A stretch of DNA of 64,000 nt from Pseudobdellovibrionaceae bacterium (GCA_022843825.1 JALHMX010000013.1:1-64000), one strand, 5' to 3'; positions 1 to 8,256 are shown, numbered from the stretch's first letter. The notes: generated from the letters alone by a model not told the origin. Numbers and translations are program-made.

Positions 1-47
1 ATAAAAAATGTTGCGGAGCTATTGGTCCTGAGGCTTAACGCTAACCC

Positions 48-761
48 TTAATTCACCAGTCGTCTTAAAACAAAGTAGTAGTGGTGTTTCATAAGTTGGC
101 CTGAATGGGATGCGCACATCAATGAATGGCGTAAGCAATGCTGTTCGCTGGTTAGGGTTTCGTACTCGTCGGCAATTCCTAGCATGTGGCCAAGCTCATG
201 GGCTACGACGTCAGCACTCCAGTCGCGGGCCCATCTAACATTGTAGGGTCCGCGGGTTGAATTCATCACCAAGACGCGGTAATGGGCATCACGGATGTTT
301 TCAGTCAGGGTAAATTTAAAGTTGTAAATAAAGTCGGTACTGATTTTTTGTGAATTCCAAATTTGTTCGGCTTCGGCAAGTCGCTGCGTGAAATGCTGTT
401 TGTCTTTTTGGTTGGCATTTAAAAAGTAAATTTTTACTTCGTGGGTATAAATTTGTCCGCTGTTTGTAACGTCATAAGCGTAAGGCATCGGGAAATTTTT
501 TACGTATTTCATGTTGCCGCGAACTTTTTTAATCAAGTTGAACTGCTCTAAGTTTTTATTCTTAATTTCTGCAAGTGCTGGGAACTGTTCGTAGGAATCA
601 AGCAAGTGAACTTCAAATGATTTTTTAGTTTCTTTGGGAAAACGTAAAATATCCGATATAGGCATAATCTCTGCAAACAATTTGGCGTGATTAAGTGTCT
701 GTGCCTGGGCTGATACAGATAGCATAATAAATAACAAACATGTTAAAAATACTTTTTTCAT
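48..761 (-). CDS. Exported zinc metalloprotease (metzincin-like)
   Basis: Predicted secreted zinc-dependent peptidase of 237 residues. The N-terminus (MKKVFLTCLLF, ending near AQAQ) is a typical Sec signal peptide. Near the C-terminus HELGHMLGIAD fits HExxHxxGxxD, in which two His and an Asp bind zinc and Glu is the catalytic base, as in several metzincin-type families. The region before it has no motif I recognise. I start at the ATG at 761, which has GGAG about five bases upstream; an in-frame start 18 bases further out lacks support. It lies 61 bases downstream of the hybrid kinase gene on the same strand and may be co-transcribed. The substrate is unknown; secreted proteases are common in predatory bacteria, but any such role is inference. 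Confidence 0.8.
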   Translation of the reverse strand: MKKVFLTCLLFIMLSVSAQAQTLNHAKLFAEIMPISDILRFPKETKKSFEVHLLDSYEQFPALAEIKNKNLEQFNLIKKVRGNMKYVKNFPMPYAYDVTNSGQIYTHEVKIYFLNANQKDKQHFTQRLAEAEQIWNSQKISTDFIYNFKFTLTENIRDAHYRVLVMNSTRGPYNVRWARDWSADVVAHELGHMLGIADEYETLTSEQHCLRHSLMCASHSGQLMKHHYYFVLRRLVN

Positions 762-822
762 AGGTACTCCGTTTTTCAAGAATCCTATCCAGAGTTTAGA
801 TTTTTTTCTAGTTTTATTGTAT

Positions 823-2211
823 TTATTGGTTAATTTGAACCTTTTGATCTACTAATGATATAAGCTTTAGGCGATCTATCGGTTTTGAAAAGTGGTCTGT
901 GAAGCCTACTCTTAAGCAGCGCTCGCGCTCTTCTTTCAATGCATGAGCCGTAAGCGCAATAATGGGTTTATCGTAACCTAACTCTCTTAAACGACGGGTC
1001 GCTTCATATCCATCAACATAGGGCATCTGGATATCCATCAAAACCACATTATAGTTCCCTGAAAGAGCTTTTTCTATGCCCTCGGCCCCATTGTCTGCAA
1101 ATTCAACTTGCGCTCCTGCCAGGCCCAAAAAAAGTCCAATAACTGTTTGATTGTCAGGGGCGTCATCTACCACTAAAATATTAACATCTTTAAGAATCTC
1201 TTTTTCATTATGGAACGCCGCACGGGCTATTTCACTATTTTCAGTAAATTGAAAAGATCCCACACGAGATACGCTTTCTTTTATTTGTGCTTCAATAGTT
1301 ATTTCAAAGGTACTTCCGACGCCTAGCTTAGAGTGCAGGAGCTGCACATCCCCACCCAGTGCGCGGGCCAATTGACGCGATAACGTCAACCCTAGGCCTG
1401 TTCCCCCAAATTTACGTGTCATAGAGCTATCAACCTGTGCGAATGGTTGAAAAAGTCGCTCAAGATGAGCGTCATCTATGCCCACTCCTGTATCCGTCAC
1501 TTTTATTTTCAATTGGCCTTTACCGTATTCAAATGTAGAATCGGTCCAGCATATAAAAACTTTTACGGAACCTTTCTCAGTAAACTTTATCGCGTTACCG
1601 ACCACGTTCATAATAATTTGTCTGATATGAACTGGATCTGTCATCATCACTGTTGGAACTTTTGATTCAAAAACAAATTTAAAATCCAAACCTTTTCTTT
1701 CTGTTTGAAAATATAAAAGCGATTTAGTTTCATTTATTAGACTAACAACATCACATTCTAGGTTTTCAATATGAAGATGACCTGCTTCTAGCTTAGAAAT
1801 ATCTAAAATTTCATCGATCAATGCTAGTAGCTGTTTACCATTACGGTGAATAGTCGATATACACTGCATACGCTCTTCGACTGTCTGATTAGGGTTCTGC
1901 AATAGCTCTGTGAAGCCTAAAATTGCACTCATCGGTGTTCGAATTTCATGACTAATGTTTGCTAAAAAATGAGTTTTGGCTAGATTGGCCTTAACCACTT
2001 CTTGTGTAGCTTCAATTAAGTTATTTGCCATGTTTTCATTGTGTTCGATGATATCATTAATAACTTCGCCAATTTCAGCAATAATTCCTTCTTGGCCAAT
2101 CGGCAAACGTGCACTAAAATCTCCGCGCCGCAAAGCTTTAACAGTATACAATAAATGTCGAAGTTGTTCATCGATGTTTACTGATTTAAAATCCCCAATG
2201 GCTTGTTGCAT
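823..2211 (-). CDS. Soluble hybrid histidine kinase (HAMP-like, HisKA, HATPase, REC)
   Basis: Hybrid sensor kinase of 462 residues without transmembrane segments. The order is a HAMP-like stretch (about residues 20-70, RRGDFSARLP), a HisKA dimerisation helix with phospho-accepting His88 in ISHEIRTP, a HATPase domain with N box (NVVGNAIKFTEKG), G1 (DTGVGID) and G2 (GGTGLGL), and a C-terminal receiver with VVDD, the phosphorylatable Asp in LMDIQMP and the Lys in FSKPID. No PAS, GAF or periplasmic sensor is visible, so the input is probably a protein partner or a cytoplasmic state. The start is the ATG at 2211, with GGGGAG ten bases upstream; the frame also opens at a TTG 18 bases earlier. It is divergent from the S30AE/REC/HPt operon and is the obvious kinase for it. 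Confidence 0.9.
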   Translation of the reverse strand: MQQAIGDFKSVNIDEQLRHLLYTVKALRRGDFSARLPIGQEGIIAEIGEVINDIIEHNENMANNLIEATQEVVKANLAKTHFLANISHEIRTPMSAILGFTELLQNPNQTVEERMQCISTIHRNGKQLLALIDEILDISKLEAGHLHIENLECDVVSLINETKSLLYFQTERKGLDFKFVFESKVPTVMMTDPVHIRQIIMNVVGNAIKFTEKGSVKVFICWTDSTFEYGKGQLKIKVTDTGVGIDDAHLERLFQPFAQVDSSMTRKFGGTGLGLTLSRQLARALGGDVQLLHSKLGVGSTFEITIEAQIKESVSRVGSFQFTENSEIARAAFHNEKEILKDVNILVVDDAPDNQTVIGLFLGLAGAQVEFADNGAEGIEKALSGNYNVVLMDIQMPYVDGYEATRRLRELGYDKPIIALTAHALKEERERCLRVGFTDHFSKPIDRLKLISLVDQKVQINQ

Positions 2212-2422
2212 TTCAAAAATTCTCCCCAAAAATATTTATCGAAAAAACTGAAACTTTGTCATGAAATTAAATAATTCTAAAAGCTATTGTGGATATTTGC
2301 CCCAAGTTTTTACAGGACAATGGTCTTAAAGTTTAGCGCAAAGTGTTTAACTTTTTTTCACTGCTATATATCTAAAGTCTGTATTTGGTTTTTCCTCTGC
2401 TTTTAGAGCTGCTTTTCACATT

Positions 2423-2450
2423 TTGGTAACATTATTCCTACGATTATAAG
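2423..2450 (+). promoter_or_regulatory. Predicted sigma-70-type promoter of the HPF/phosphorelay operon
   Basis: TTGGTA and TATAAG are separated by 16 bases, with the -10 matching the consensus at five of six positions. The leader to the first ATG at 2485 would be about 28 bases and carries a strong AAGGAGG. The 273-base gap between the kinase and this operon holds no other clear element; I could not fix a minus-strand promoter for the kinase. Confidence 0.45.
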
Positions 2451-2484
2451 AGTAAGAAAACGCAACTCGCTAAGGAGGCAAAAA

Positions 2485-2862
2485 ATGAGAACTAACATTA
2501 TATTCAGAGGCTTTGAAGGATTTGAGCATCTTCGCGACTATGTACAAGACTGCTTAGACAGCTCTTTAGGGAAGCTCAATTTAAATAGTGTAGATGAAAT
2601 TAAGGTAATTGTGGATACTACCCATGGTCGCCGATTGGGACATCCGCCTCAGTTTTTGTGTGAAACTGTGATGAAAACAAAGAATCGCAATTTTTTCGCA
2701 AAAAAAACAGATGCCAGTTTTCATCACAGCATAAAAAAGTGTACACGAGCTATTGCCAAAACATATGTTTCTTCGACACGCTCGCTACGCGATAAACGAA
2801 GAGGCATTGATCGCAAACAAAGCGTCTACGATTTGCATTCGTTAGAGGCTACAGTAGCTTAA
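2485..2862 (+). CDS. HPF/RaiA-like (S30AE) ribosome hibernation protein
   Basis: A 125-residue basic protein resembling short hibernation promoting factors, which bind the small ribosomal subunit and help form idle ribosomes. The layout fits S30AE: a first strand (NIIFRG), helix 1 (EHLRDYVQDCLDSSLGKL), strands (EIKVIVDT, FLCETVMK), then helix 2 (FHHSIKKCTRAIAKTYVSS). A Lys/Arg-rich extension (about residues 90-115) resembles the basic tail of HPF. Sequence similarity to E. coli HPF is weak, so this is a fold-level assignment. A strong AAGGAGG precedes the ATG. It is first in an operon with an S30AE-REC fusion, an OmpR regulator and an HPt protein, an unusual setting because hpf usually sits beside rpoN. 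Confidence 0.7.
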   Translation: MRTNIIFRGFEGFEHLRDYVQDCLDSSLGKLNLNSVDEIKVIVDTTHGRRLGHPPQFLCETVMKTKNRNFFAKKTDASFHHSIKKCTRAIAKTYVSSTRSLRDKRRGIDRKQSVYDLHSLEATVA

Positions 2863-2910
2863 AGCAAAATAATTTTTGTATTTAAAGTTTAAAAATAGGA
2901 GGGGCCTATT

Positions 2911-3693
2911 ATGCTACCGCGTAATATATTAAGTGTCGAAAATAAAAATCAAGCACAGGCTTCGATTGAAGCTCATATCAGGTCAGAACTAGCGCCATAT
3001 TTAGACGACTCAGTCATTAAAATTGAGTTGATTCAAGAGTCGGAAAGATGGACGGCGGATGTCGTAGTTGATTTTAATCGCGAAACCAAGGCTTCGCGCC
3101 AGACTGATGATAATTTCCAAAGACTTGTTCAGCAAATTATAAAAGATCTAAAAGCACAGTTTGAATTAACAAATACAAATATTAAAAACGAGCTCTTTAT
3201 GTTCGATCATCAGCAAGAGTACGATTACTACACCGAAACACTAGCCTCGCCGCCAACTCAGCTAAAAAAATCAAACCTTCGCGTTTTAGTCATAGACGAT
3301 GATCCTACGGCTGCATTAATTTTAGAAAAAAGTTTGCAGTCCATGGGTTGTAATGTCGACTGCTTGAACGATCCCGTTAAAGCCATCGACCAACTATTGC
3401 TAAATGATTATGATCTGCTTATTCTAGACTGGTGTTTACCTTACATGAGTGGTCATGAGTTTTTAAAACAGATTGATTCTAAGCTGACCATTAAAAATTT
3501 GGGGAACTTTAACCCTAAAATAATACCGCTGGTCGTATGTTCGAGTAAAAATTCAGATGAGATTAATTTACCGCTTGTCTCAAATTTTTTATTTTGTCAG
3601 TATTGGAACAAACAGTTGCCATTTTCGACGGTGATTAGCTCAATAGAGACGGCTATAAATAGTGCAAGTAATTATAAAACAAGGGCGGCATGA
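2911..3693 (+). CDS. S30AE-like domain fused to a receiver (REC) domain
   Basis: A 260-residue two-domain protein. Residues about 1-85 look like an S30AE/HPF fold: a helix (ASIEAHIRSELAPYL), strands (IKIELIQ, TADVVVDF) and ETKASRQTDDNFQRLVQQI, which lines up well with the last strand and helix of E. coli HPF. After a linker (about 90-120), a receiver spans about 122-250 with acidic pair Asp129/Asp130, phospho-acceptor Asp173 in LILDW, Ser211/212 and the switch Lys234 in WNKQLP. A GGAGGGGC Shine-Dalgarno precedes the ATG. Its stop overlaps the next gene by four bases (ATGA), so the two are translationally coupled. I know of no characterised protein with this architecture. Inference: phosphorylation controls ribosome binding or pairing with the upstream HPF-like protein. 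Confidence 0.75.
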   Translation: MLPRNILSVENKNQAQASIEAHIRSELAPYLDDSVIKIELIQESERWTADVVVDFNRETKASRQTDDNFQRLVQQIIKDLKAQFELTNTNIKNELFMFDHQQEYDYYTETLASPPTQLKKSNLRVLVIDDDPTAALILEKSLQSMGCNVDCLNDPVKAIDQLLLNDYDLLILDWCLPYMSGHEFLKQIDSKLTIKNLGNFNPKIIPLVVCSSKNSDEINLPLVSNFLFCQYWNKQLPFSTVISSIETAINSASNYKTRAA

Positions 3694-4394
3694 AGAAATA
3701 CAAGATCCTCGCTGTAGAAGACGAACCAACGACTCAAGCTCTTCTACAGCGATGCTTGGCTTTTTCGTACGATTTAGTCTTGGTACCAAGCTTAGAGCGC
3801 GCAAAAGAGATTTTGAATCACTTTAAACCTGATTTGGTTTTACTAGATCTGTACTTGCCTGATGGAAATGGTTTTGATTTTTTTAGCTTTCTTAAAGATC
3901 GTACACAAAGCAGCCGTACGCCTGTCATTTTTTTAACCTTAGAATCAGATATTAAAGTGAAAGTAAAAAGCTTCTCTGCTGGGGCCTATGATTACATTAC
4001 TAAGCCGTTTGATAATACTGAGTTGATGGCGCGAATTGATGCCCACTGTGCAAGATCAGCGGAAGTCTCCTCGGCTTTTTATACACCCGAAATTTTTGCC
4101 GATTTACTTTTTAATCGCGAATCTCTTCAGGTGCATCGCATTGATGGAAATGGCCAAAAAGAACTTGTTTCCTTGTCTCCAACTGAGTTTAAACTTTTAC
4201 AATGTTTTATGAGTCACATCGGAAAAACCTTAAGTCGTGAACAAATTGCAAAAGAAGTATGGAATAAGTCTCACTTTCAAAGTCGTACAATTGATCGACA
4301 TATTAGTTCCCTGAGAAAAAAGCTGGGCCCAACAGGGGCCTATTTAAAAACGATTAGCCATGGCGGCTATCTTCTAAGTTTAGAGGAGAGATAA
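3690..4394 (+). CDS. OmpR/PhoB-family response regulator
   Basis: A 234-residue transcriptional regulator. The N-terminal receiver has Glu10/Asp11/Glu12, phospho-acceptor Asp53 in LVLLDLYLPDG, Thr in IFLTLES and the Lys in ITKPFD. The C-terminal winged helix (about 130-230) shows the family pattern LSPTEFKLL, then RTIDRHISSLRKKLG and a terminal hairpin (TISHGGYLL). The start overlaps the preceding stop by four bases. With the HPt gene directly downstream and no orthodox kinase in the operon, the phosphoryl group probably arrives through the HPt from the divergent hybrid kinase. Its target promoters are unknown; autoregulation is plausible but no operator repeats could be picked out. Confidence 0.92.
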   Translation: MKKYKILAVEDEPTTQALLQRCLAFSYDLVLVPSLERAKEILNHFKPDLVLLDLYLPDGNGFDFFSFLKDRTQSSRTPVIFLTLESDIKVKVKSFSAGAYDYITKPFDNTELMARIDAHCARSAEVSSAFYTPEIFADLLFNRESLQVHRIDGNGQKELVSLSPTEFKLLQCFMSHIGKTLSREQIAKEVWNKSHFQSRTIDRHISSLRKKLGPTGAYLKTISHGGYLLSLEER

Positions 4395-4395
4395 T

Positions 4396-4761
4396 ATGAA
4401 AGCCCCTATCAAAAATTTTTCCCAAGTTGATGAAGTAAAACTGCAAGAACTAATATCTATCGATCCCAGCGGTGGACTGCTTCGACAGTTAACTACGATT
4501 TTTAATTCAGAAATGCAAAATGCCTTTATAATGATGAAGGAAGAGTATAATAAAAATAACTTTGACTCGATTTCTAAGCTGGCTCACAGACTTCGCTCTA
4601 CAAGCTTAAACCTGGGCATGGTTCGACTCGGAGAAATTTTTAAACAACTTGAGTACTTAGATTTTACGCCTGAAAACAAGAGCGTGTTCCAAGATTTGGT
4701 ACACTACGGAGAGGTCGAGCGCGATATTGCCTGTGAACAGCTGCGAACTATTACTGGGTAA
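4396..4761 (+). CDS. Stand-alone histidine phosphotransfer (HPt) protein
   Basis: A 121-residue all-helical protein. The motif LAHRLRSTSLNLGMVRLG matches the HPt core, with His64 as the phosphorylated residue and the following Ser/Gly-containing helix packing against it. HPt proteins shuttle phosphoryl groups between receiver domains. The gene starts one base after the response-regulator stop and ends the operon. Its presence fits the hybrid kinase across the divergent promoter, whose terminal receiver needs an HPt to pass phosphate on to Asp53 of the regulator and Asp173 of the S30AE-REC protein. Only one base separates its stop from the convergent DUF2147 gene. Confidence 0.85.
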   Translation: MKAPIKNFSQVDEVKLQELISIDPSGGLLRQLTTIFNSEMQNAFIMMKEEYNKNNFDSISKLAHRLRSTSLNLGMVRLGEIFKQLEYLDFTPENKSVFQDLVHYGEVERDIACEQLRTITG

Positions 4762-4762
4762 G

Positions 4763-5224
4763 TTACAGCTGACTTCTTGTCCACTCTTCGGTCCGCCCTA
4801 ATAGTGAAATTCCAACGTAGCCACGCAATTGCATATTATTGTCGTCTTTTAGTTTTAACCAAGCACTGTATGTTTTTCCAGATTTTGCGTCATAAATCGT
4901 CCCATCAATCCACTTATCGCTACGCTTGTCTTTTTTGAAGCCATTTAAAAAAACCATATTCATAATCGGGCGTGTGACCAAAGATTTGTCCGGATTTTTA
5001 ATATCTATTTTTGCTGTGCCATCTTTTTCATTGGGCTCGGCTAACCAAACTATTTTTCCCTCAAGCACGTCGCCATTCATATAAAGCTCAACCTTTGCTT
5101 CTTTATCTGCAACAAGCCAAACGCCAACTGGGCTAGGTTTTTCATTCTTTGGTTCTTCAGCAATAGCGGCAAAGCAGAAAATACTTAAACTTATGATTAA
5201 TAGATTTTTAATGATTTTTTTCAT
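4763..5224 (-). CDS. Exported DUF2147 family protein
   Basis: A 153-residue protein with a signal peptide (MKKIIKNLLIISLSIFCFAAI, cleavage near AEE). The mature part matches the DUF2147 pattern: GVWLVADKEAKVELY, a central block containing NMVFLNGFK, WIDGTIYDAKSGKTY, and a terminal LRGYVGISLLGRTEEWTR. Family members are small periplasmic beta-rich proteins of unknown function. The gene lies 42 bases downstream of the GT9 gene on the same strand and probably ends that transcript. It converges with the HPt gene across a single base, leaving no room for a conventional terminator. Confidence 0.85.
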   Translation of the reverse strand: MKKIIKNLLIISLSIFCFAAIAEEPKNEKPSPVGVWLVADKEAKVELYMNGDVLEGKIVWLAEPNEKDGTAKIDIKNPDKSLVTRPIMNMVFLNGFKKDKRSDKWIDGTIYDAKSGKTYSAWLKLKDDNNMQLRGYVGISLLGRTEEWTRSQL

Positions 5225-5266
5225 TTTTTTATCAAACCAATAATTTTTGTCTCTGGCAACAACACT

Positions 5267-6355
5267 TTATATCATTTTTCTCACTTCAAACATCAACTGT
5301 TCAATATCAACATTGTCGATTCTTGAACCTTTAATTAAATGGTGAGGGGCTATTATCACTTTACTTTGATTCCCGATTGGAGCCCAGATAACTGCGTTGA
5401 GTTCTTGAGGGTTCGTGTCTTCTCTAAAAATAGCCAATTGCTTGATCTTTAATGCGTTTGCAATATGAACCCACGCTGTGTCCGGAGTAATTAAAAAATT
5501 GCAGCTGCTAAGTAGGGCACAGTTTTGTTGTAAAGTTTTATACTCTGAAAAATAAATCCAACGCGGGTGCGAATACTCCGTCATCCACTGCCGCAACGCC
5601 TGTTCATCGTTTTGTCCCGCCAGACTTAATACATATACGTCCGGATCTTCTGTAAGCTTTTTCACTATTTCTACAGTTTTGCTTTGTCCCAGATTTCGGT
5701 CGCGCGCACCAGAAAAACTATTCAAAGCCACTATTTTTTTTGCACCAAGTTTTTTAATACTTTGCTGTGCTTCCGCTAGGATTTGCTTATCAAGTTCTAT
5801 TATATAAGACAAGTCAGCATCGAATACTCGCAACATTTTAAGCGTTTTAAAATATCTGTCGGTGATGTGATCTTTTGTGAAATCAATGTCCACGTGCTTA
5901 GAAAATGTTTTGATGTGAAAATTTGAAAACGTGATTTTTTGAAATGCTTTCAATAAACCCGCAAAAAAAATAACGTTGGGCTTAAGTATGTGAGAAGTAT
6001 TTATAATATATCCAAATTTTATCGACCGAAGTCTATTAACTTCCTTAAACAGCTGAAATATAGATTTATTAATAACGATGATTTCATCAATGAAGTTTAA
6101 GTTTTTAAAAATGTCTTTTTGCGACCCATTAATGATCAAAATGAGCTTTTGATGAGGAAAACTTTTTTTGATTTGTCTTAAAAAACCCGTTGATGTCACC
6201 GCGTCGCCAACTTTTCCATCTAATCTTAGAACTAGGTGTGCTTGGGCCTCATTTAAATCAATGTGTTTTGAAAAGGGGCTGATCAGCTGATCTGCTAAAA
6301 ATAATTTCAGATTTCTTATTTTTGAATTCAACCTATGATTAAGTGCTCTCAGCAT
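5267..6355 (-). CDS. Glycosyltransferase family 9 (heptosyltransferase-like)
   Basis: A 362-residue GT-B fold enzyme resembling the ADP-heptose:LPS heptosyltransferases WaaC/WaaF/WaaQ. The N-terminal half starts LVLRLDGKVGDAVTSTGFLR, close to the family opening (RxxxxGDxxxxTP). The C-terminal half has the sugar-nucleotide region: NSFSGARDRNL, SLAGQNDEQ and LITPDTAWVHIANAL, the last like the family's D(T/S)xxxHxA. It is expected to add a sugar to lipopolysaccharide core at the inner face of the inner membrane; donor and acceptor cannot be read from the sequence. Its ATG lies one base after the stop (TGA) of the upstream P-loop kinase gene, indicating coupling. Confidence 0.85.
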   Translation of the reverse strand: MLRALNHRLNSKIRNLKLFLADQLISPFSKHIDLNEAQAHLVLRLDGKVGDAVTSTGFLRQIKKSFPHQKLILIINGSQKDIFKNLNFIDEIIVINKSIFQLFKEVNRLRSIKFGYIINTSHILKPNVIFFAGLLKAFQKITFSNFHIKTFSKHVDIDFTKDHITDRYFKTLKMLRVFDADLSYIIELDKQILAEAQQSIKKLGAKKIVALNSFSGARDRNLGQSKTVEIVKKLTEDPDVYVLSLAGQNDEQALRQWMTEYSHPRWIYFSEYKTLQQNCALLSSCNFLITPDTAWVHIANALKIKQLAIFREDTNPQELNAVIWAPIGNQSKVIIAPHHLIKGSRIDNVDIEQLMFEVRKMI

Positions 6356-6356
6356 A

Positions 6357-6845
6357 TCAGATAATTTTAACTTTATCTTTAAACTCTTGTCTGTCTAAAA
6401 TTTGCTTTAACTCGGGACGCATTTTTTTATGTATCGCCCAAACAGTGCGATACAGCTTCTTTGTATGCCCCCAAGTCAGCTCCGACTGCTTATTTATCAT
6501 TTCTGCCCTTGGCCAAAATATATTTTTAAACTGACGAAAGGTCAGCATAATCCAACAGAACCACGGCGAATGATCTAAAAATATGATTTGATCTGACTTT
6601 TTTAAGCGAGCCTCAAGCAGATCTAATGGTCCATGCCCATCTATGATCCATTGAGCTTCGGCTTCGTGCTTTAGTAATATTTCTCGCGTAATATCAAGTT
6701 TTTGAATTTTTAAATCTTGAGTGAACTGAATAGTATCTACATGAATAACTGGTATTTTTAACTCTTTGGAAAGCCGACGCGCCAACGTCGTTTTGCCGGT
6801 TGCGATGTTGCCAATAATAGCTATCTTTTGAGGATTTAAGTTCAT
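6357..6845 (-). CDS. Small P-loop kinase (adenylate kinase/FlaR-like)
   Basis: A 162-residue P-loop NTPase. The N-terminus has a Walker A (IIGNIATGKTT), then IPVIHVDTIQF and WIIDGHGPLDLLEARLKKSDQIIFLDHSPWFCW, the layout of small nucleotide-kinase-like proteins often named topology modulation protein or FlaR. A nucleoside or sugar kinase role is possible; the substrate is unknown. I start at the ATG at 6845; the frame can also open at a TTG 36 bases upstream, but that codon lies inside the terminator hairpin behind rplI, so the ATG is much more likely. The gene is coupled to the GT9 gene downstream. Confidence 0.75.
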   Translation of the reverse strand: MNLNPQKIAIIGNIATGKTTLARRLSKELKIPVIHVDTIQFTQDLKIQKLDITREILLKHEAEAQWIIDGHGPLDLLEARLKKSDQIIFLDHSPWFCWIMLTFRQFKNIFWPRAEMINKQSELTWGHTKKLYRTVWAIHKKMRPELKQILDRQEFKDKVKII

Positions 6846-6855
6846 AGCTTCTTTC

Positions 6856-6889
6856 AAAAAAAAGGCCCTGGTTTTATCCAAGGCCTTTT
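6856..6889 (-). terminator. Rho-independent terminator behind rplI
   Basis: Read on the minus strand, a 12-base stem beginning AAAAGGCCTTGG with a six-base ATAAAA loop closes with one G-U pair and runs into seven or more U. It lies 28 bases past the rplI stop and only ten bases before the ATG of the P-loop kinase gene, so expression of that gene from the ribosomal operon would need read-through. Confidence 0.85.
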
Positions 6890-6917
6890 ATATTTTAAAT
6901 TAAAGCGCTTTATTTTA

Positions 6918-7361
6918 CTACTGTTTTTCAACAGCAACTTGAATTGCGGCTTCAAAACCCTCAGCATATTTAATTGTTGCCTTGTGGGTTCCTAAAACTT
7001 TAATAGGCTCTTCCAAATGAATATCTCGCTTGTCCACAGAATATCCCATTTTATCTAAAGCCTTAGAAATGTCAGAAGTCGTCACGGTACCAAAAAGCTT
7101 ATCGTTGTCGCCAGCATTAAGCTTAAAAGTAACCGTTTTACCTTTGATTTGGTTTAAAAACTCTTGGCGCTCTGTTAGGGCCTTTTTCTTTTTTGATTCA
7201 GCTACGCGCTTTAGGTGATTCCACTCATTAACGCGTTTTTCAGTAGCTTCAATTGCAAGCTTACGAGGAAATAATAAATTTCTCGCGAACCCTAAAGATA
7301 CGTTTACTAAATCTCCTACTTTTCCTAAATCTTTTACATCTTTTTGTAATATTACTTTCAT
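6918..7361 (-). CDS. rplI: Ribosomal protein bL9
   Basis: Large-subunit ribosomal protein L9, 147 residues, the usual length. The N-terminal rRNA-binding domain is clear ([20 protein letters not shown], then [17 protein letters not shown]), followed by the long connecting helix (residues about 41-75, rich in Lys and Glu) and the C-terminal domain ([15 protein letters not shown]). It is the last gene of the rpsF-DUF2232-rplI group, seven bases after the DUF2232 stop, and is followed by a strong terminator. Confidence 0.98.
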   Translation of the reverse strand: MKVILQKDVKDLGKVGDLVNVSLGFARNLLFPRKLAIEATEKRVNEWNHLKRVAESKKKKALTERQEFLNQIKGKTVTFKLNAGDNDKLFGTVTTSDISKALDKMGYSVDKRDIHLEEPIKVLGTHKATIKYAEGFEAAIQVAVEKQ

Positions 7362-7368
7362 AAAATCC

Positions 7369-8256
7369 TCATTCTTTTAATTTTTTTCGCATGCTTTTTC
7401 TAAAATTCATCCAATAGTCTAAGAAACCAACCACGCTCATGGCGGGCCCCATCCATCCTAAAATTAACAAATAAATTGCTGTTTTTGTAAAGAACCCCAC
7501 GCGGTAGGCCCTTGTCATAAACTCAACAACCGATACTCCCTGAAAAAAGAAAATCACAAAGGTAAATATCGACACGTTGGCTGCAATTACTTTTAAATGC
7601 GGAACTCCAAAATCAACTAAGCTAAACAAGAAACCAAACAGAGAAAACCATATAAAAAGATCTGGCACTCGAAACTCTATCCATTTTATGCTGGTCGGCA
7701 CTTTCTCTCGTCGAAGCTGAAATAGTTTTGAAATTTTAGATTCAAAAATGAAACCTAATGCTAATGCGATAACTAGTATTGAAACAAATACCCCGGGAAG
7801 ATATTGAAGAATGTTTAGTTTTAAAAATTCTTCCTCAGTCATAATATTTTTCATGGCGGCCTGAAGAGGGTCCATAAAAGTTTTGACTAATTCGCTACTT
7901 GCAATAGATCCGTTTGTAATTACGTATACACTGACGACACCAAATAGTAGTCCTGCCAATAGCGCAATCACTCCTGTTTTTTTCCAGCTCGTTCCACGTT
8001 TTTCTAATTCACTGTAAAAGCCTAAAGTCATCCAAACGGCTCCTACATAAATTGATGCTATGGAAAGATTAAAAACAAATAGTGTTGCTACCAAAGAAAT
8101 TCCTACGCACCAAAACACAGCTGATCTTGCGGTGGTTGCTAACACCCGCACGAAAGGCGCCCCAAAAAAAGAAAACATAACTAAAACCGCAGCCGTGGCT
8201 GCGGCTAAAGAAAGTGTTTTATTTATAGAGTTATTTTGGCGTTGTAATGTGGTCAT
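7369..8256 (-). CDS. DUF2232 family integral membrane protein
   Basis: A 295-residue membrane protein with roughly seven or eight hydrophobic segments (for example [56 protein letters not shown] and [20 protein letters not shown]) and a strongly basic C-terminus. The gene order rpsF-DUF2232-rplI is conserved in several lineages, and the YybS/DUF2232 family is typical of this slot. Function is unknown; the repeated linkage to ribosomal protein genes suggests co-expression rather than a demonstrated ribosomal role. The gene lies between rpsF (45 bases away) and rplI (7 bases away). Confidence 0.75.
   Translation of the reverse strand: MTTLQRQNNSINKTLSLAAATAAVLVMFSFFGAPFVRVLATTARSAVFWCVGISLVATLFVFNLSIASIYVGAVWMTLGFYSELEKRGTSWKKTGVIALLAGLLFGVVSVYVITNGSIASSELVKTFMDPLQAAMKNIMTEEEFLKLNILQYLPGVFVSILVIALALGFIFESKISKLFQLRREKVPTSIKWIEFRVPDLFIWFSLFGFLFSLVDFGVPHLKVIAANVSIFTFVIFFFQGVSVVEFMTRAYRVGFFTKTAIYLLILGWMGPAMSVVGFLDYWMNFRKSMRKKLKE

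Noticed and set aside
2200-2229. Longer start (TTG) for the hybrid kinase
   Set aside because: The ATG at 2211 has GGGGAG at good spacing, and the TTG lacks one.
7985-8000. TTCCACG near 7.99 kb as another parS
   Set aside because: Only a half-match; the second arm of the palindrome is absent.
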